From Desulfobacterales bacterium (GTDB taxonomy: Bacteria > Desulfobacterota > Desulfobacteria > Desulfobacterales > Desulfosarcinaceae): a stretch of 64,000 nt of DNA. The position numbers and the translations under genes were made by a program. The DNA lies in the NCBI GenBank assembly GCA_016218685.1, contig JACRDD010000017.1:1-64000 (forward strand), in the 5' to 3' direction. The notes below the pieces were generated by a model. It saw only the letters and a list, made by a program, of their open reading frames with translations. It ran no database searches and was not told where the DNA came from. This document shows, in pieces, positions 42,305 to 50,548 of this stretch. Position 1 is the stretch's first letter. Every line of letters starts with the position of its first letter.

Positions 42305-42408
42305 CGGTTTTTTCTCCAAAAGGCCGCGGGGTACCGCATCGATTCATGGGCTTCGCGGATGAATCTCCTTATACTGCTCCCCATGCGGTCTTGCCAACTT
42401 GGGACGAA

Positions 42409-42437
42409 GGCGGATTGTGAAATGTTTACAATCCGCC
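42409..42437 (-). terminator. Hairpin after the enoyl-CoA hydratase gene
   Basis: A perfect 10-bp stem (42409-42418 with 42428-42437) closes a 9-nt loop, 30 bp past the enoyl-CoA hydratase stop and about 105 bp before the glycine-zipper lipoprotein start. There is no T-run, so termination would be partial; an operator role is an alternative. Confidence 0.45.
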
Positions 42438-42467
42438 GTGGCAGCCCCATCCCTGGAGAAAATACAG

Positions 42468-43235
42468 CTATTCGCCCTTGAACACCGGCTCGCGTTTTTC
42501 GAAGAAGGCGGTCATGCCCTCCACGGCGTCCTTGCTGGCGCCCAGCTTGGTGGACCACTCGCGATCGACCTTCAAGCCTTCCATCAGGCCTTTTTCCAAT
42601 CCGGTGCTCATGCCCTCCAGCACGGCGCGCACGGCCAGGGGTGGCCGCTTGCTCAGGGCCACGGCCATGGCCATGGCCTCCTTCATCAGATCGGCCGCGG
42701 GCACCACACGATCCACCAGGCCGATGGCCAGGGCCTCCTGGGGTTGCAAGCGTTTGCTGAAAAGGATCATGTCCAGGGCCTTGGACTTGCCGATCACCCG
42801 GGGCAGGCGCTGGATGCCGCCCCAGCCGGGGGTGATGCCCAGGTTCACCTCGGGCAATCCCATGATGGTGCGGGGCGTATCGGCAATCAGGCGGAAGTGG
42901 CACACCAGGGCCAGTTCGCAGCCGCCGCCCAGAGCATAGCCGTTGATGGCGGCGATGACCGGCTTGGACAGGCGCTCGATGCGGTTGAACACGTCGTTGC
43001 CGTTGGGGCCTTTGGCGATGTTGGCCAGGTCCGACACATCCATGCCCGCGCAGAAGCCTTTTTCACCGGCGCCGGTGATGATGACGGCGCGGGTCTCGCG
43101 GCTCTTTTCGATCTCGGTGATGGCGTGGTCCAGCTCTTCCCGGATGCCGAGGTTCACCGAATTTGTCGGGGGCCGGTTGAGGGTGATGGTGGTGACATAA
43201 TCCTGGGTGGCCACGATGATGTTCTTGTACTGCAT
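42468..43235 (-). CDS. Enoyl-CoA hydratase/isomerase (crotonase family)
   Basis: A 255-residue crotonase. The oxyanion-hole segments GFCAGMD and NGYALGGGCELALV are present, as are both catalytic glutamate positions (in GGGCELA and in GLPEVNLGITPGWGGIQRL). It should hydrate enoyl-CoA in fatty acid or aromatic degradation, though family members vary in reaction. AGGAGG lies before ATG 43235. No other beta-oxidation gene is adjacent, so the pathway cannot be fixed from context. Confidence 0.9.
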   Translation of the reverse strand: MQYKNIIVATQDYVTTITLNRPPTNSVNLGIREELDHAITEIEKSRETRAVIITGAGEKGFCAGMDVSDLANIAKGPNGNDVFNRIERLSKPVIAAINGYALGGGCELALVCHFRLIADTPRTIMGLPEVNLGITPGWGGIQRLPRVIGKSKALDMILFSKRLQPQEALAIGLVDRVVPAADLMKEAMAMAVALSKRPPLAVRAVLEGMSTGLEKGLMEGLKVDREWSTKLGASKDAVEGMTAFFEKREPVFKGE

Positions 43236-43360
43236 GCCGAACCTCCTTGCTGATCTTTGATGGGTGAACGCCGCGCTTTGAAAGGCTAAAGGGCGATGAT
43301 TGCAACGGGCGCACTATTTCACGGGCTCGAGGTGGTGTCAAGCCGCTGCCGGCCCAAAGA

Positions 43361-43393
43361 AAACAGGCGGTTCCAGCTTGGAACCGCCTGTTT
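43361..43393 (-). terminator. Terminator of the dodecin gene
   Basis: A perfect 15-bp stem (43361-43375 with 43379-43393) with a 3-nt loop lies 42 bp downstream of the dodecin stop. The stem ends in TTT on the minus strand. The short T-run but very stable stem make it a probable intrinsic terminator. Confidence 0.75.
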
Positions 43394-43434
43394 GATTGCA
43401 GCAATGTCTTGCCGATGACGGCAAGGTGCGTGCG

Positions 43435-43647
43435 TCAGTCGTTGGCATATTTAAATGAAAGTTTGACCCGCGCGCGGAAGGCGACCACCTTGCCCTCCTC
43501 CACCTTCATATCCAAGAGTCCTATCTCAGCGATGCGCAGGTCCCTGAGGCTCTTGCTGGCAGTGGTCACCGCATTGCGGGCGGCATCTTCCCAGGACTTG
43601 GGGCTGGTTCCGATGACTTCGATCACTTTGTAGACACTGTCGGGCAT
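43435..43647 (-). CDS. Dodecin, flavin-storage protein
   Basis: A 70-residue protein with the dodecin signature: VYKVIEVIGTSPKSWEDAARNAVTTASKSLRDLR, here cited by its start VYKVIEVIGTS and helix SWEDAARNAV, then EVEEGKV-like turn and a final RVKLSFKY strand. Dodecins form hollow dodecamers that bind riboflavin or FMN in the cytoplasm and buffer free flavin. AAAGGAGGAGCTT before ATG 43647 is a near-ideal ribosome binding site. It is monocistronic and ends in a strong hairpin. Confidence 0.9.
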   Translation of the reverse strand: MPDSVYKVIEVIGTSPKSWEDAARNAVTTASKSLRDLRIAEIGLLDMKVEEGKVVAFRARVKLSFKYAND

Positions 43648-43981
43648 AAGCTCCTCCTTTGGTTGTGGGTGGCGTTGGCTTCGAATGGTTGTCCGGATAG
43701 ACAGGCACAACCGGTTTTCAAGATACGTATCACTTCCGAAAAAGCATCAGCGGCGGTTCAATAGCAGCGACAACCCATACAGATACGGAGAGTGGCTTCG
43801 GGTCGGTGCAAGGGAGATTCGGCGGTATTGGCCGGAGAACGTGCTACAAGATAGATCACCTTTGGTGCAGGCTGTCAACCGGCAACTCGAATCCGTGAGC
43901 CAGGCTTTTGATTGCAACCCTCGCCATGGACCTGCTAAATTACCTCCATCGGTCGGACCCTCAAACGCCAAGGAGCAGAAA
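43648..43981. other. 334-bp divergent intergenic region
   Basis: The region separates dodecin (minus) from a membrane protein gene (plus). An open frame runs through from 43685, but its composition is poor and only the part from ATG 43982, with AAGGAG 6 nt upstream, looks coding. No conserved promoter box or repeat stood out. Confidence 0.4.
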
Positions 43982-44638
43982 ATGCCTACCGCCGCTTCCC
44001 AACGCGCACTGGACGGACTGCGCGACCTGTCCAACCTTCAATGGTATGTCATCCCCATGCTCGCCGTGGTCTTCTACATCTACACCGCCGAGATCAGGAA
44101 GGCGCGCGCCAGCGGCAACTGGGACGCCATCATCGCCGGTCTGACCCTGTTCGGCATGGATTTCATCAACGAGACCTGGAACGGTTGGGTCTTTCACTGG
44201 ACGCAGCACTCGGCCTTCTGGACCGCGCCGGGTCCCTCGGCCCTGCGCACCATGATCGGCTGGAACATCGAGATCATGTTCATGTTCGCCATCGCCGGCA
44301 TCATCTTTTACAACTCCCTGTCCGAAACCCCCGGCGCCAAGATCCTGGGCCTGCCCGACCGCTGGTTCTGGGCCATCGGCTATTCGATCTTCTGTGTTTT
44401 CATCGAGTGCCTTCTCAACATGGGCGGCCTGCTCGTCTGGGAGTACCCCTGGTGGACGCGCACCTTGGGCGGCGTCTGGCTCATCTTCCTCTTCGGCTAC
44501 TTTCACTTCTACGTGGCCATCATTCTTGTGCTGGGACTCAAAACCCTGCGTGCCCGGATCGTTGCCGTGGCCAGCCTGTATGCTATTGCAGCCATGGCGA
44601 ACATCGTTTGCCTGGGGTTTCTGGGGTGGGTGTACTAG
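43982..44638 (+). CDS. Polytopic membrane protein of unknown function
   Basis: A 218-residue protein with six predicted membrane helices, starting after a short amphipathic N-terminus. Aromatic and acidic residues sit within helices (FINETWNGWVFHWTQHSAFW, then GYFHFYVAIILVLG). I do not recognise a family; the size and layout recall small carotenoid-cyclase-like or heme-copper-like membrane proteins, without their motifs. GGAG 6 nt before ATG 43982 fixes the start. It converges with the thioesterase gene 17 bp away. Confidence 0.75.
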   Translation: MPTAASQRALDGLRDLSNLQWYVIPMLAVVFYIYTAEIRKARASGNWDAIIAGLTLFGMDFINETWNGWVFHWTQHSAFWTAPGPSALRTMIGWNIEIMFMFAIAGIIFYNSLSETPGAKILGLPDRWFWAIGYSIFCVFIECLLNMGGLLVWEYPWWTRTLGGVWLIFLFGYFHFYVAIILVLGLKTLRARIVAVASLYAIAAMANIVCLGFLGWVY

Positions 44639-44655
44639 CGTTCTACATTGGCCGG

Positions 44656-45099
44656 TTACTTCTTGGGGATGATCATGTAGGTGGCCAGCCCCATGGCGAT
44701 CAGGCCGTTGGTGTCGGTGGTGACGCGCACCTCGCCCAGGGCCGCGCGGGCGCCCTTCTGGACGACGCGTGCTTCGGCCCGCAAGGTGCCGCCGGTGAAA
44801 GGCTTGAGGTAGTTGAGCTTCATCTCCAGGGTGACCAGGGTTTCGTCGCGGCCGATCAGGCCGACCAGGGCCATGGCCACGGCGGCGTCGGCGGCCGAGA
44901 AGGTCGCGCCGCCATGGGCGATGCCGTCGGCCTGGGTCAATTTGGGATCGAAGGGCAGTTGGACCACGGCCCATCCTTTTTTAATGTCCGAAAGGCGCAT
45001 GCCCAACAGGGTCCAGAAGGGGTGGGCGGTGTGCGCCTTTGCGATCAAAGCCTTTTTGAAATTGGGGGAGAGTTCCTCGAATTCGATGGGTTCGGTCAT
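44656..45099 (-). CDS. PaaI-family hotdog thioesterase
   Basis: A 147-residue hotdog-fold protein with the PaaI hallmark GIAHGGATFSAADAAVAMA, which bears the catalytic region, and the LNYLKPFTGGTLRAEARVVQKG strands. It likely hydrolyses aryl- or acyl-CoA thioesters in the cytoplasm. It follows the S4-domain gene by 20 bp on the same strand, so they may be co-transcribed. Confidence 0.85.
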   Translation of the reverse strand: MTEPIEFEELSPNFKKALIAKAHTAHPFWTLLGMRLSDIKKGWAVVQLPFDPKLTQADGIAHGGATFSAADAAVAMALVGLIGRDETLVTLEMKLNYLKPFTGGTLRAEARVVQKGARAALGEVRVTTDTNGLIAMGLATYMIIPKK

Positions 45100-45119
45100 C
45101 GTATGGCCTTCATATTGGC

Positions 45120-45329
45120 TTAAGCGACTTCAATGGTATTGCCTTCCAGAACGACCACTTGGCCCTTTCTGAGTTTACACTGCCGGCGTCGCTCCACCTG
45201 GCCGTCCACGGTCACGCGGCCTTCGGCAATCAGGATCTTGGCCGTGCCGCCGGTGGGACAGAGGCCGGTGGCTTTGAGCAGCTTGCTCAGTTCGATGTAT
45301 TCGCCCTGGATTTCGAATGTGGTTTGCAT
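45120..45329 (-). CDS. Small S4-domain RNA-binding protein (YbcJ-like)
   Basis: A 69-residue protein consisting of one S4 domain: the IELSKLLKATGLCPTGGTAK helix-turn region, then AEGRVTVDGQVERRRQCKLR and a VVVLEG strand. YbcJ-like proteins bind structured RNA and are linked with ribosome assembly or quality control. It lies 20 bp upstream of the thioesterase gene. Confidence 0.88.
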   Translation of the reverse strand: MQTTFEIQGEYIELSKLLKATGLCPTGGTAKILIAEGRVTVDGQVERRRQCKLRKGQVVVLEGNTIEVA

Positions 45330-45445
45330 TCCGGTCTTTTAACCAAGAATGGGCCGCAACGCACGCAAATTTTATTCTCCTTGCCTAAGTGTCTGGATTC
45401 AGGCTACATAACGCCCTTATCGATAACCCGTTAGCGGTGAGATCC

Positions 45446-47017
45446 ATGGGCGGCAGTCTCTATCGAAAAGTGGGTGTGGCGGCGGCCATCATGATGGCCT
45501 CCATCTTTCTGAGCCGCGTGCTGGGCGTTCTGCGCGAGTCGGTCCTGGCAGCCCTGTGCGGCGCCGGCACCGCGGTGGACGCCTATAAGGCGGCCTTCGT
45601 GCTGCCCGAAATCCTCAATCACATCACGGCCAGCGGCTTTTTCGCCATCACCTTCATTCCCATCTTTTCCAAATACCTGGCTCAAAAAGACGAGGCCGGC
45701 GCCTGGCGCATCTTCTCCATCATCCTGAGCATCTTCGGCCTGGCGCTGGGCCTGCTGATCGCGGCGGCCATGCTGCTGACCCCTGAATTGATGGCCCTGT
45801 TGACCCCGGGCCGGCCCGACCCGCTCTTCCAGGCCATGGCCGTGCGCATGACCCGTATCCTGCTGCCGGCCCAACTCTTCTTCTTCGTGGGCGGCATCCT
45901 GATGGCCACCCAGTATGCCCGGGCGCAGTTCTTCAAGCCGGCCCTGGCGCCGCTGATTTACAACCTGGGCATCATCGTGGGCGGCGTGGCGCTGGTCAAG
46001 CCCCTGGGCGTGGAAGGCTTTGCCTGGGGGGCACTGGGCGGCGCCTTTATCGGCCATTTCGTCGTGCAGATCCTGGGCGGCGGCCGGCAGGGCATGCGCT
46101 TTCGTCCGGCCTTCGATTGGCGCCACCCCGATGTGCGGCGCTACCTGCTGCTGACCCTGCCGTTGATGCTGGGCCTGACCATGACCTTTTCCACCGAGAT
46201 CTTCTCCAAATTCTTCGGAAGCTATCTGCCGGCCGGCGCCATCACCCATATCGATTTCGCCTGGCGTATCATCCTGATGTTGGTGGGCTTTTTCGGCCAG
46301 GCGGTGGGGGTGGCGGCCTATCCCTTTCTGGCGCGCCTGGCCGCCGAGCAGCGCCTGGACGAGATGAACCGTTTGTTCAACAATACCTTGCGCTACCTGG
46401 CCCTGGTGATTCCGGTGTCGCTGCTGGTGTTCGTGGTGCGCCGCGAGATCGTGGCCGTGCTCTTCCAGCGTTGGGACTTTACCGCTGCCGACACCCAGGC
46501 CACGGCCCTGGCCCTGGCGGGCATGACCGTGGGGGCCGTGGCCTTCTCGGCCCAGACCGTGGTCAACCGGGGTTTTTACGCCCTGCAAAACACGTTGCTG
46601 CCGACGGTTTATGGATCGCTGGCCGTGCTTTTGAGCCTGCCGCTTTACTGGCTCGGGCTCAAAGCCCTGGGGGTGCTGGGTATCGGCCTGGCCATCTCGG
46701 CTTCGGCCCTGGCCCAGGTAGGGGTGCTCTACGCGGTCTGGAACCGGCGTAGTCGCAACACGGGCAGCGGCGCGGTCTATCGTTTTTACTTCAAGAGCCT
46801 GTTGATTTCCCTGCCGGTGGCCGGGGTGTTGCTGGCGAGCCAGCGCTTTTTGCTCGCCTGGATCGGCGGCCGGTCGCTGTGGGCAGCGCTTGTGCTGATC
46901 GCCATCCAAACCCTGCTCTTCTTACTGCTGATGGCCGGGGCCACCTGGCTGTTTAAGATCGAAGAGGCCCGCGCGCTCTGGCGCAAGCTGGCGGGCCGCT
47001 TTTCTACTGCAACGTAA
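45446..47017 (+). CDS. murJ: MurJ/MviN lipid II flippase
   Basis: A 523-residue membrane protein with about 14 helices. The N-terminus carries SRVLGVLRESVLAALCGAGTAVDAYKAAFVLPE, of which SRVLGVLRE is diagnostic, with the basic residues lining the MurJ cavity. Further on come ASGFFAITFIPIF and the GQAVGVAAYPFLARLA motif. It moves lipid II across the inner membrane for peptidoglycan synthesis. ATG 45446 is preferred over an upstream start at 45389 because GGTGAG sits just before it. The 3' end overlaps the convergent DUF362 gene by 14 bp. Confidence 0.92.
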   Translation: MGGSLYRKVGVAAAIMMASIFLSRVLGVLRESVLAALCGAGTAVDAYKAAFVLPEILNHITASGFFAITFIPIFSKYLAQKDEAGAWRIFSIILSIFGLALGLLIAAAMLLTPELMALLTPGRPDPLFQAMAVRMTRILLPAQLFFFVGGILMATQYARAQFFKPALAPLIYNLGIIVGGVALVKPLGVEGFAWGALGGAFIGHFVVQILGGGRQGMRFRPAFDWRHPDVRRYLLLTLPLMLGLTMTFSTEIFSKFFGSYLPAGAITHIDFAWRIILMLVGFFGQAVGVAAYPFLARLAAEQRLDEMNRLFNNTLRYLALVIPVSLLVFVVRREIVAVLFQRWDFTAADTQATALALAGMTVGAVAFSAQTVVNRGFYALQNTLLPTVYGSLAVLLSLPLYWLGLKALGVLGIGLAISASALAQVGVLYAVWNRRSRNTGSGAVYRFYFKSLLISLPVAGVLLASQRFLLAWIGGRSLWAALVLIAIQTLLFLLLMAGATWLFKIEEARALWRKLAGRFSTAT

Positions 47018-48071
47018 TCGCCTTTTCCGGGCAGATCTCCTGGCAGCAAAAGCACACGATGCACTTGTCAGCGTCCACCCGGGGCAGCTCTTCGGGGATG
47101 GACAGGGCCTGGGCCGGGCACTGGGCCACGCAGGTGCCGCAGCCTGTGCACAGTTCGGGATCAGCCTTGGGCCGCAGCACGGTCTTGCTGTGCAGAAAGG
47201 CTTGGATGGTGGCGTTGCTGGCGATGGCTTCGCCGCCCAGGGAAGGCAGCTTGAAATTGGGGATCTGGCGCAGCTCGCCGTCGATCTCGATTGCGGCCAG
47301 GTCGTAATCGCCCAACCCCAGGGCTTTGGCCTTTTGCAGGAACGGCAGGCGCTCCGGCGGGCAGCCCATCATGTGGGCCATGACCGCGTCCATGGCCACG
47401 GCGTTGTCGGCGGCCATGATGACGCCGATGTCGCGCAAGTCGGGCGAAGCCGGGCCGTTGCCCTCCATGCCCACCACCGCATCCATGATGAACAGGTCCG
47501 GCACGCGCAGGCGAAATACTTCCACTACGGCTTCCTGAAAGCGCCGCGGGTTGCCGGCGGCCTTGTGGATCATGGCCTTCTGGGCTCCCGGCAGCATGCC
47601 ATAGCTGTTCTTGATGGCGCCGGTGATCACCGTCAGTCCATGGGTCTTGAACTTGGGCAGGCTGATCACCACATCGGCGTCGAGCACGGCCTGGGAGATG
47701 CTCACCTGGGGCACAAAATCCGGATTGAAGGCCATGCCGCGGCCATCGTTGCCGATGTTGCGGTAGTAGCCCTTGGCCGCCTCCATCAGGCCGGTCTGCT
47801 GGAAGCACTGTTCGTTGGCGCCGTAGCCGAAGAGCCCGGGGTTGTCGCCCACGACGATTTGCGCCGGCCCCATGGTTTCAACCTTCTCCACCACGGCGCG
47901 CAGCACGGCCGGATGGGTCACCACCCCTTCTTCGGCCCGGGACCCCCGGAGCAGGTTGGGTTTGAGCAGTACTTTTTTGCCCTTGAGATCCAGGGGGAAG
48001 AGTTCGAAGGCGCGTTCCACCGCGGGGCGCACATCGGCATAGGTGGCCGGATGGATCATGACTTTGGACAT
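47004..48071 (-). CDS. DUF362 protein with C-terminal two-cluster ferredoxin
   Basis: A 355-residue cytoplasmic protein. The DUF362 domain (about 20-280) has KGKKVLLKPNLL, VVGDNPGLFGYG and LPKFKTHGLTVITGAIKNSYG. The C-terminus has two [4Fe-4S] motifs, CTGCGTCVAQCP and CIVCFCCQEICP. DUF362-ferredoxin proteins are frequent in strict anaerobes, function unknown, presumably redox. GGAGACCCC precedes ATG 48071. It begins 11 bp after the CoA-disulfide reductase gene and probably shares its transcript. Confidence 0.9.
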   Translation of the reverse strand: MSKVMIHPATYADVRPAVERAFELFPLDLKGKKVLLKPNLLRGSRAEEGVVTHPAVLRAVVEKVETMGPAQIVVGDNPGLFGYGANEQCFQQTGLMEAAKGYYRNIGNDGRGMAFNPDFVPQVSISQAVLDADVVISLPKFKTHGLTVITGAIKNSYGMLPGAQKAMIHKAAGNPRRFQEAVVEVFRLRVPDLFIMDAVVGMEGNGPASPDLRDIGVIMAADNAVAMDAVMAHMMGCPPERLPFLQKAKALGLGDYDLAAIEIDGELRQIPNFKLPSLGGEAIASNATIQAFLHSKTVLRPKADPELCTGCGTCVAQCPAQALSIPEELPRVDADKCIVCFCCQEICPEKAITLQ

Positions 48072-48082
48072 GGGGTCTCCTT

Positions 48083-49750
48083 TTATAAGTACTTGTGGCC
48101 TTCGTGCAGTAAAAAGCTTTTGAATCCGCCGCTGATGTTCTTGACCTCGAACCCATATTGGGAGAGGGCCCGGGCCGCGAAATAAGCGCGCTGGCCCACG
48201 TAGCAATAGGTCCAGATCTCCCGGTCGTTGGGCAGTTCGTTCATGCGGCGGCGCAGCTCGTCCAGGGGGATGTTGACCGCCTCCTCCAGATGATCCTGGT
48301 TGAACTCCATGGGGTCGCGCACATCCAGCAGGAAGGCGTCGCTCTGCTCCACCTCCTCCCAGTGGGCCACCTTCACGTCGCCGCGCAGTACATTGGCGGC
48401 GATCATGCCCGCCATGTTGATGGGGTCCTTGGCCGAGCCGAACTGGGGTGCGTAGCACAGCTCGGTCTCTTCCAGGTCGAAGACCGTGGCCTGCTTCTGG
48501 ATGGCCATGGCGATGACGTCGATGCGCTTTTCCACCCCCTTCTGGCCCACGGCCTGGGCGCCCACGATGCGCCCGTCGGCCCTGGCGAAGATCAATTTGA
48601 AACTGATCGGTTCGGCGCCGGGGTAGTAGCCGGCGTGGTGGCCGGGGTGCAGGTAGACCTTCTCCATCTGCTCCCACATGCCTAAACGCCTTAATGTTTT
48701 TTCGCTGGCGCCGGTGAAAGCCACCACGTGATCCAGCACCCCTACCACCGAGGTGCCCTGGACCCCGCGGAAAGAGCTGTCGCGGCCCATGATGGTGTCG
48801 GCGGCGATGCGGCCCTGGCGGTTGGCCGGCCCAGCCAGGGGCACGGCCCCGCGCTGGCCGGTGATCACGTCTTCCACCTCGACGGCATCGCCCACGGCCC
48901 AGATGTAAGGGTCGCTGGTGCGCATGCGGGCATCCACCTGGATGCCGCCGCCCTGGCCGATGGTCAGTCCGGCATTCTGGGCCAGGCTGATGTGGGGTTT
49001 GACCCCGATGCACAGGATCACCAGGTCGGTTTCGACGTGCTTGCCGTCGTTGAGGGTCACCCGCAGGCGGTGGCCCTCGCCTTTTTCGAAGCGCGCCACG
49101 CCGTTGTTTAAATAGAGGTCGATGCCGTGCTTGATCAGGGTGTCGTGGATGGGGGCCACCATCTCCGGGTCGAGCAGGGGCATGACCTGGGGCAGCCGTT
49201 CCACCACGGTCACCTGGATGCCCCGGGCATGCAGGTTTTCGGTCATCTCCATGCCGATGTAGCCGCCGCCCACCACCACCGCCTGGCGCGCCTGGTACTG
49301 TTCGATCCACTGCACGATCTCGCGGCTGTCGGGAATGGTGCGCAGGGAGAAGATGCCGGGCAGGTCGATGCCCGGCAGCTCCGGCCGAATGGGCCGCGCG
49401 CCGGGGGAGAGCACCAGGGCGTCATAATCTTCGGTATACGTGGTGCCCCGTTCCAGGTCGTTGACCTGGATGCGGCGGTTGGCGCAATCGATGGACTTGA
49501 CGTTGCTGCGCAGGCGTACGTCGATGTTGAAGCGCTGGCGGAACAGATCGGGGGTGGCGACCAGCAGATCTTCCTCTTTTTTGATGACATTGCCCACGTA
49601 GTAGGGCAGGCCGCAGTTGGCAAAGGAGACATACGGCCCGCGGTCGAAGATGACGATATCGGCCGATTCGGACAGGCGCCGGGCCCGGGCCGCGCAAGAA
49701 GCGCCACCGGCCACGCCGCCGACGATGAGGATGCGTTTTCTGTCTGCCAT
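48083..49750 (-). CDS. CoA-disulfide/persulfide reductase with C-terminal rhodanese domain
   Basis: A 555-residue FAD- and NAD(P)H-dependent thiol oxidoreductase. Its FAD motif is IVGGVAGGASCAARARR, and the single catalytic cysteine C46 sits in SFANCGLPYYVG. An NAD-binding GGGYIGMEM segment and a dimerisation domain follow, then a rhodanese domain (about 455-555) with active-site C516 in CYVGQRAY. The CoADR-rhodanese fusion reduces CoA persulfides or disulfides and can move sulfane sulfur, which fits a sulfur-metabolising anaerobe. It precedes the DUF362-ferredoxin gene. Confidence 0.92.
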   Translation of the reverse strand: MADRKRILIVGGVAGGASCAARARRLSESADIVIFDRGPYVSFANCGLPYYVGNVIKKEEDLLVATPDLFRQRFNIDVRLRSNVKSIDCANRRIQVNDLERGTTYTEDYDALVLSPGARPIRPELPGIDLPGIFSLRTIPDSREIVQWIEQYQARQAVVVGGGYIGMEMTENLHARGIQVTVVERLPQVMPLLDPEMVAPIHDTLIKHGIDLYLNNGVARFEKGEGHRLRVTLNDGKHVETDLVILCIGVKPHISLAQNAGLTIGQGGGIQVDARMRTSDPYIWAVGDAVEVEDVITGQRGAVPLAGPANRQGRIAADTIMGRDSSFRGVQGTSVVGVLDHVVAFTGASEKTLRRLGMWEQMEKVYLHPGHHAGYYPGAEPISFKLIFARADGRIVGAQAVGQKGVEKRIDVIAMAIQKQATVFDLEETELCYAPQFGSAKDPINMAGMIAANVLRGDVKVAHWEEVEQSDAFLLDVRDPMEFNQDHLEEAVNIPLDELRRRMNELPNDREIWTYCYVGQRAYFAARALSQYGFEVKNISGGFKSFLLHEGHKYL

Positions 49751-49854
49751 GGATGAACCTTTCTGGGAGCTGGATTGGGCTCAAGGCTGATGGGTGAAGG
49801 GGAGGGTGCCGTCAGCGCTTAGCCTTTGGTTTATCTGATGATTTATCTCAGCTT

Positions 49855-49871
49855 ATGGGCCTATAGCCCAT
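49855..49871. promoter_or_regulatory. Inverted repeat upstream of the CoADR-rhodanese gene
   Basis: ATGGGC-CTATA-GCCCAT is a perfect 6-bp inverted repeat with a 5-bp spacer, 105 bp upstream of the oxidoreductase start, in a 169-bp gap that otherwise shows nothing. It has the size of a dimeric repressor operator. The role is a guess. Confidence 0.3.
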
Positions 49872-49919
49872 CGACGGGCGCCTGTAAAGTCGCCCGCCCG
49901 CCGGAAAATCGCGGCCGGA

Positions 49920-50135
49920 TCAGGGTTTGGGCGGTATCCTTTTGTTCTTGAACGAACTCAGAATCATGGTGGTCAATCCGAGCAGGATCTCATCGGCAAA
50001 GGGGATAGCGTCCGGCACGAGCAGATCGATGCCAAACAAAATGGCCGTCAACAGCACCAGTTTGGGGAATCGCAGCCGTGCGGCATATTCCATTAAACGA
50101 TTGCGGACCGAGCCGCCTTGCTTTAATGTCGTCAT
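49920..50135 (-). CDS. DUF6116-like small membrane protein
   Basis: A 71-residue protein with a basic N-terminus and two hydrophobic stretches. The AARLRFPKLVLLTAILFGID and IPFADEILLGL segments match the DUF6116 family, whose role is unknown. CGGAG lies 5 nt before ATG 50135, so the shorter start is preferred to an in-frame extension. Confidence 0.75.
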   Translation of the reverse strand: MTTLKQGGSVRNRLMEYAARLRFPKLVLLTAILFGIDLLVPDAIPFADEILLGLTTMILSSFKNKRIPPKP

Positions 50136-50548
50136 GTTGCTCCGATTACGGATGTTAACGATGGTTGCAAAGATAAATAGCCGAGCCGTCATGGCAAGTA
50201 CGGAATCAAAGGCCACCAGCAATCCGCCAATGGCCTCATCGACACCTGGAGGTGACGGGGCGGGCTGCGCTTGCGGCGCGCATCCGACCGGCACGGCGGC
50301 CCTGGACCCGATTTTGCGCGAGCTTCAGCAGTTCAACCTGGATCTGGCTGAACTGCTGCGCGTCTATCGTTAACACGCGGATATCGTTCGCGAGTCGAGG
50401 GCCTTGGGCGAAATCTGCGCAGGTTCGATGTAACGCCTTGCAATGCCAGTCCTTTTTGTGCTATTTGCGGCCAGTTGCCGGCGGCTGGGCTGCCGGCGTT
50501 TCGTTTCATGGTCCCATCGTCCGCTAAAGGGGTTATGCAGGAACAGCG
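50136..50548. other. 413-bp intergenic region with a possible gene remnant
   Basis: A frame from ATG 50230 to a stop at 50373 would encode 47 residues ending ALDPILRELQQFNLDLAELL and four more. That tail looks protein-like, but no ribosome binding site precedes it, and most of the upstream sequence is antisense to the DUF6116 gene. It may be the 3' scrap of a lost gene. Promoter boxes for the downstream acetyltransferase were not clear. Confidence 0.3.

Noticed and set aside
42409-42437. Definite intrinsic terminator after the enoyl-CoA hydratase gene
   Set aside because: The stem is good but no T-run follows, so it is listed as a low-confidence hairpin rather than a firm terminator.
50230-50373. 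Independent 47-aa gene upstream of the acetyltransferase
   Set aside because: The C-terminal residues look protein-like, but there is no ribosome binding site and no family match, so it is noted only as a possible remnant.
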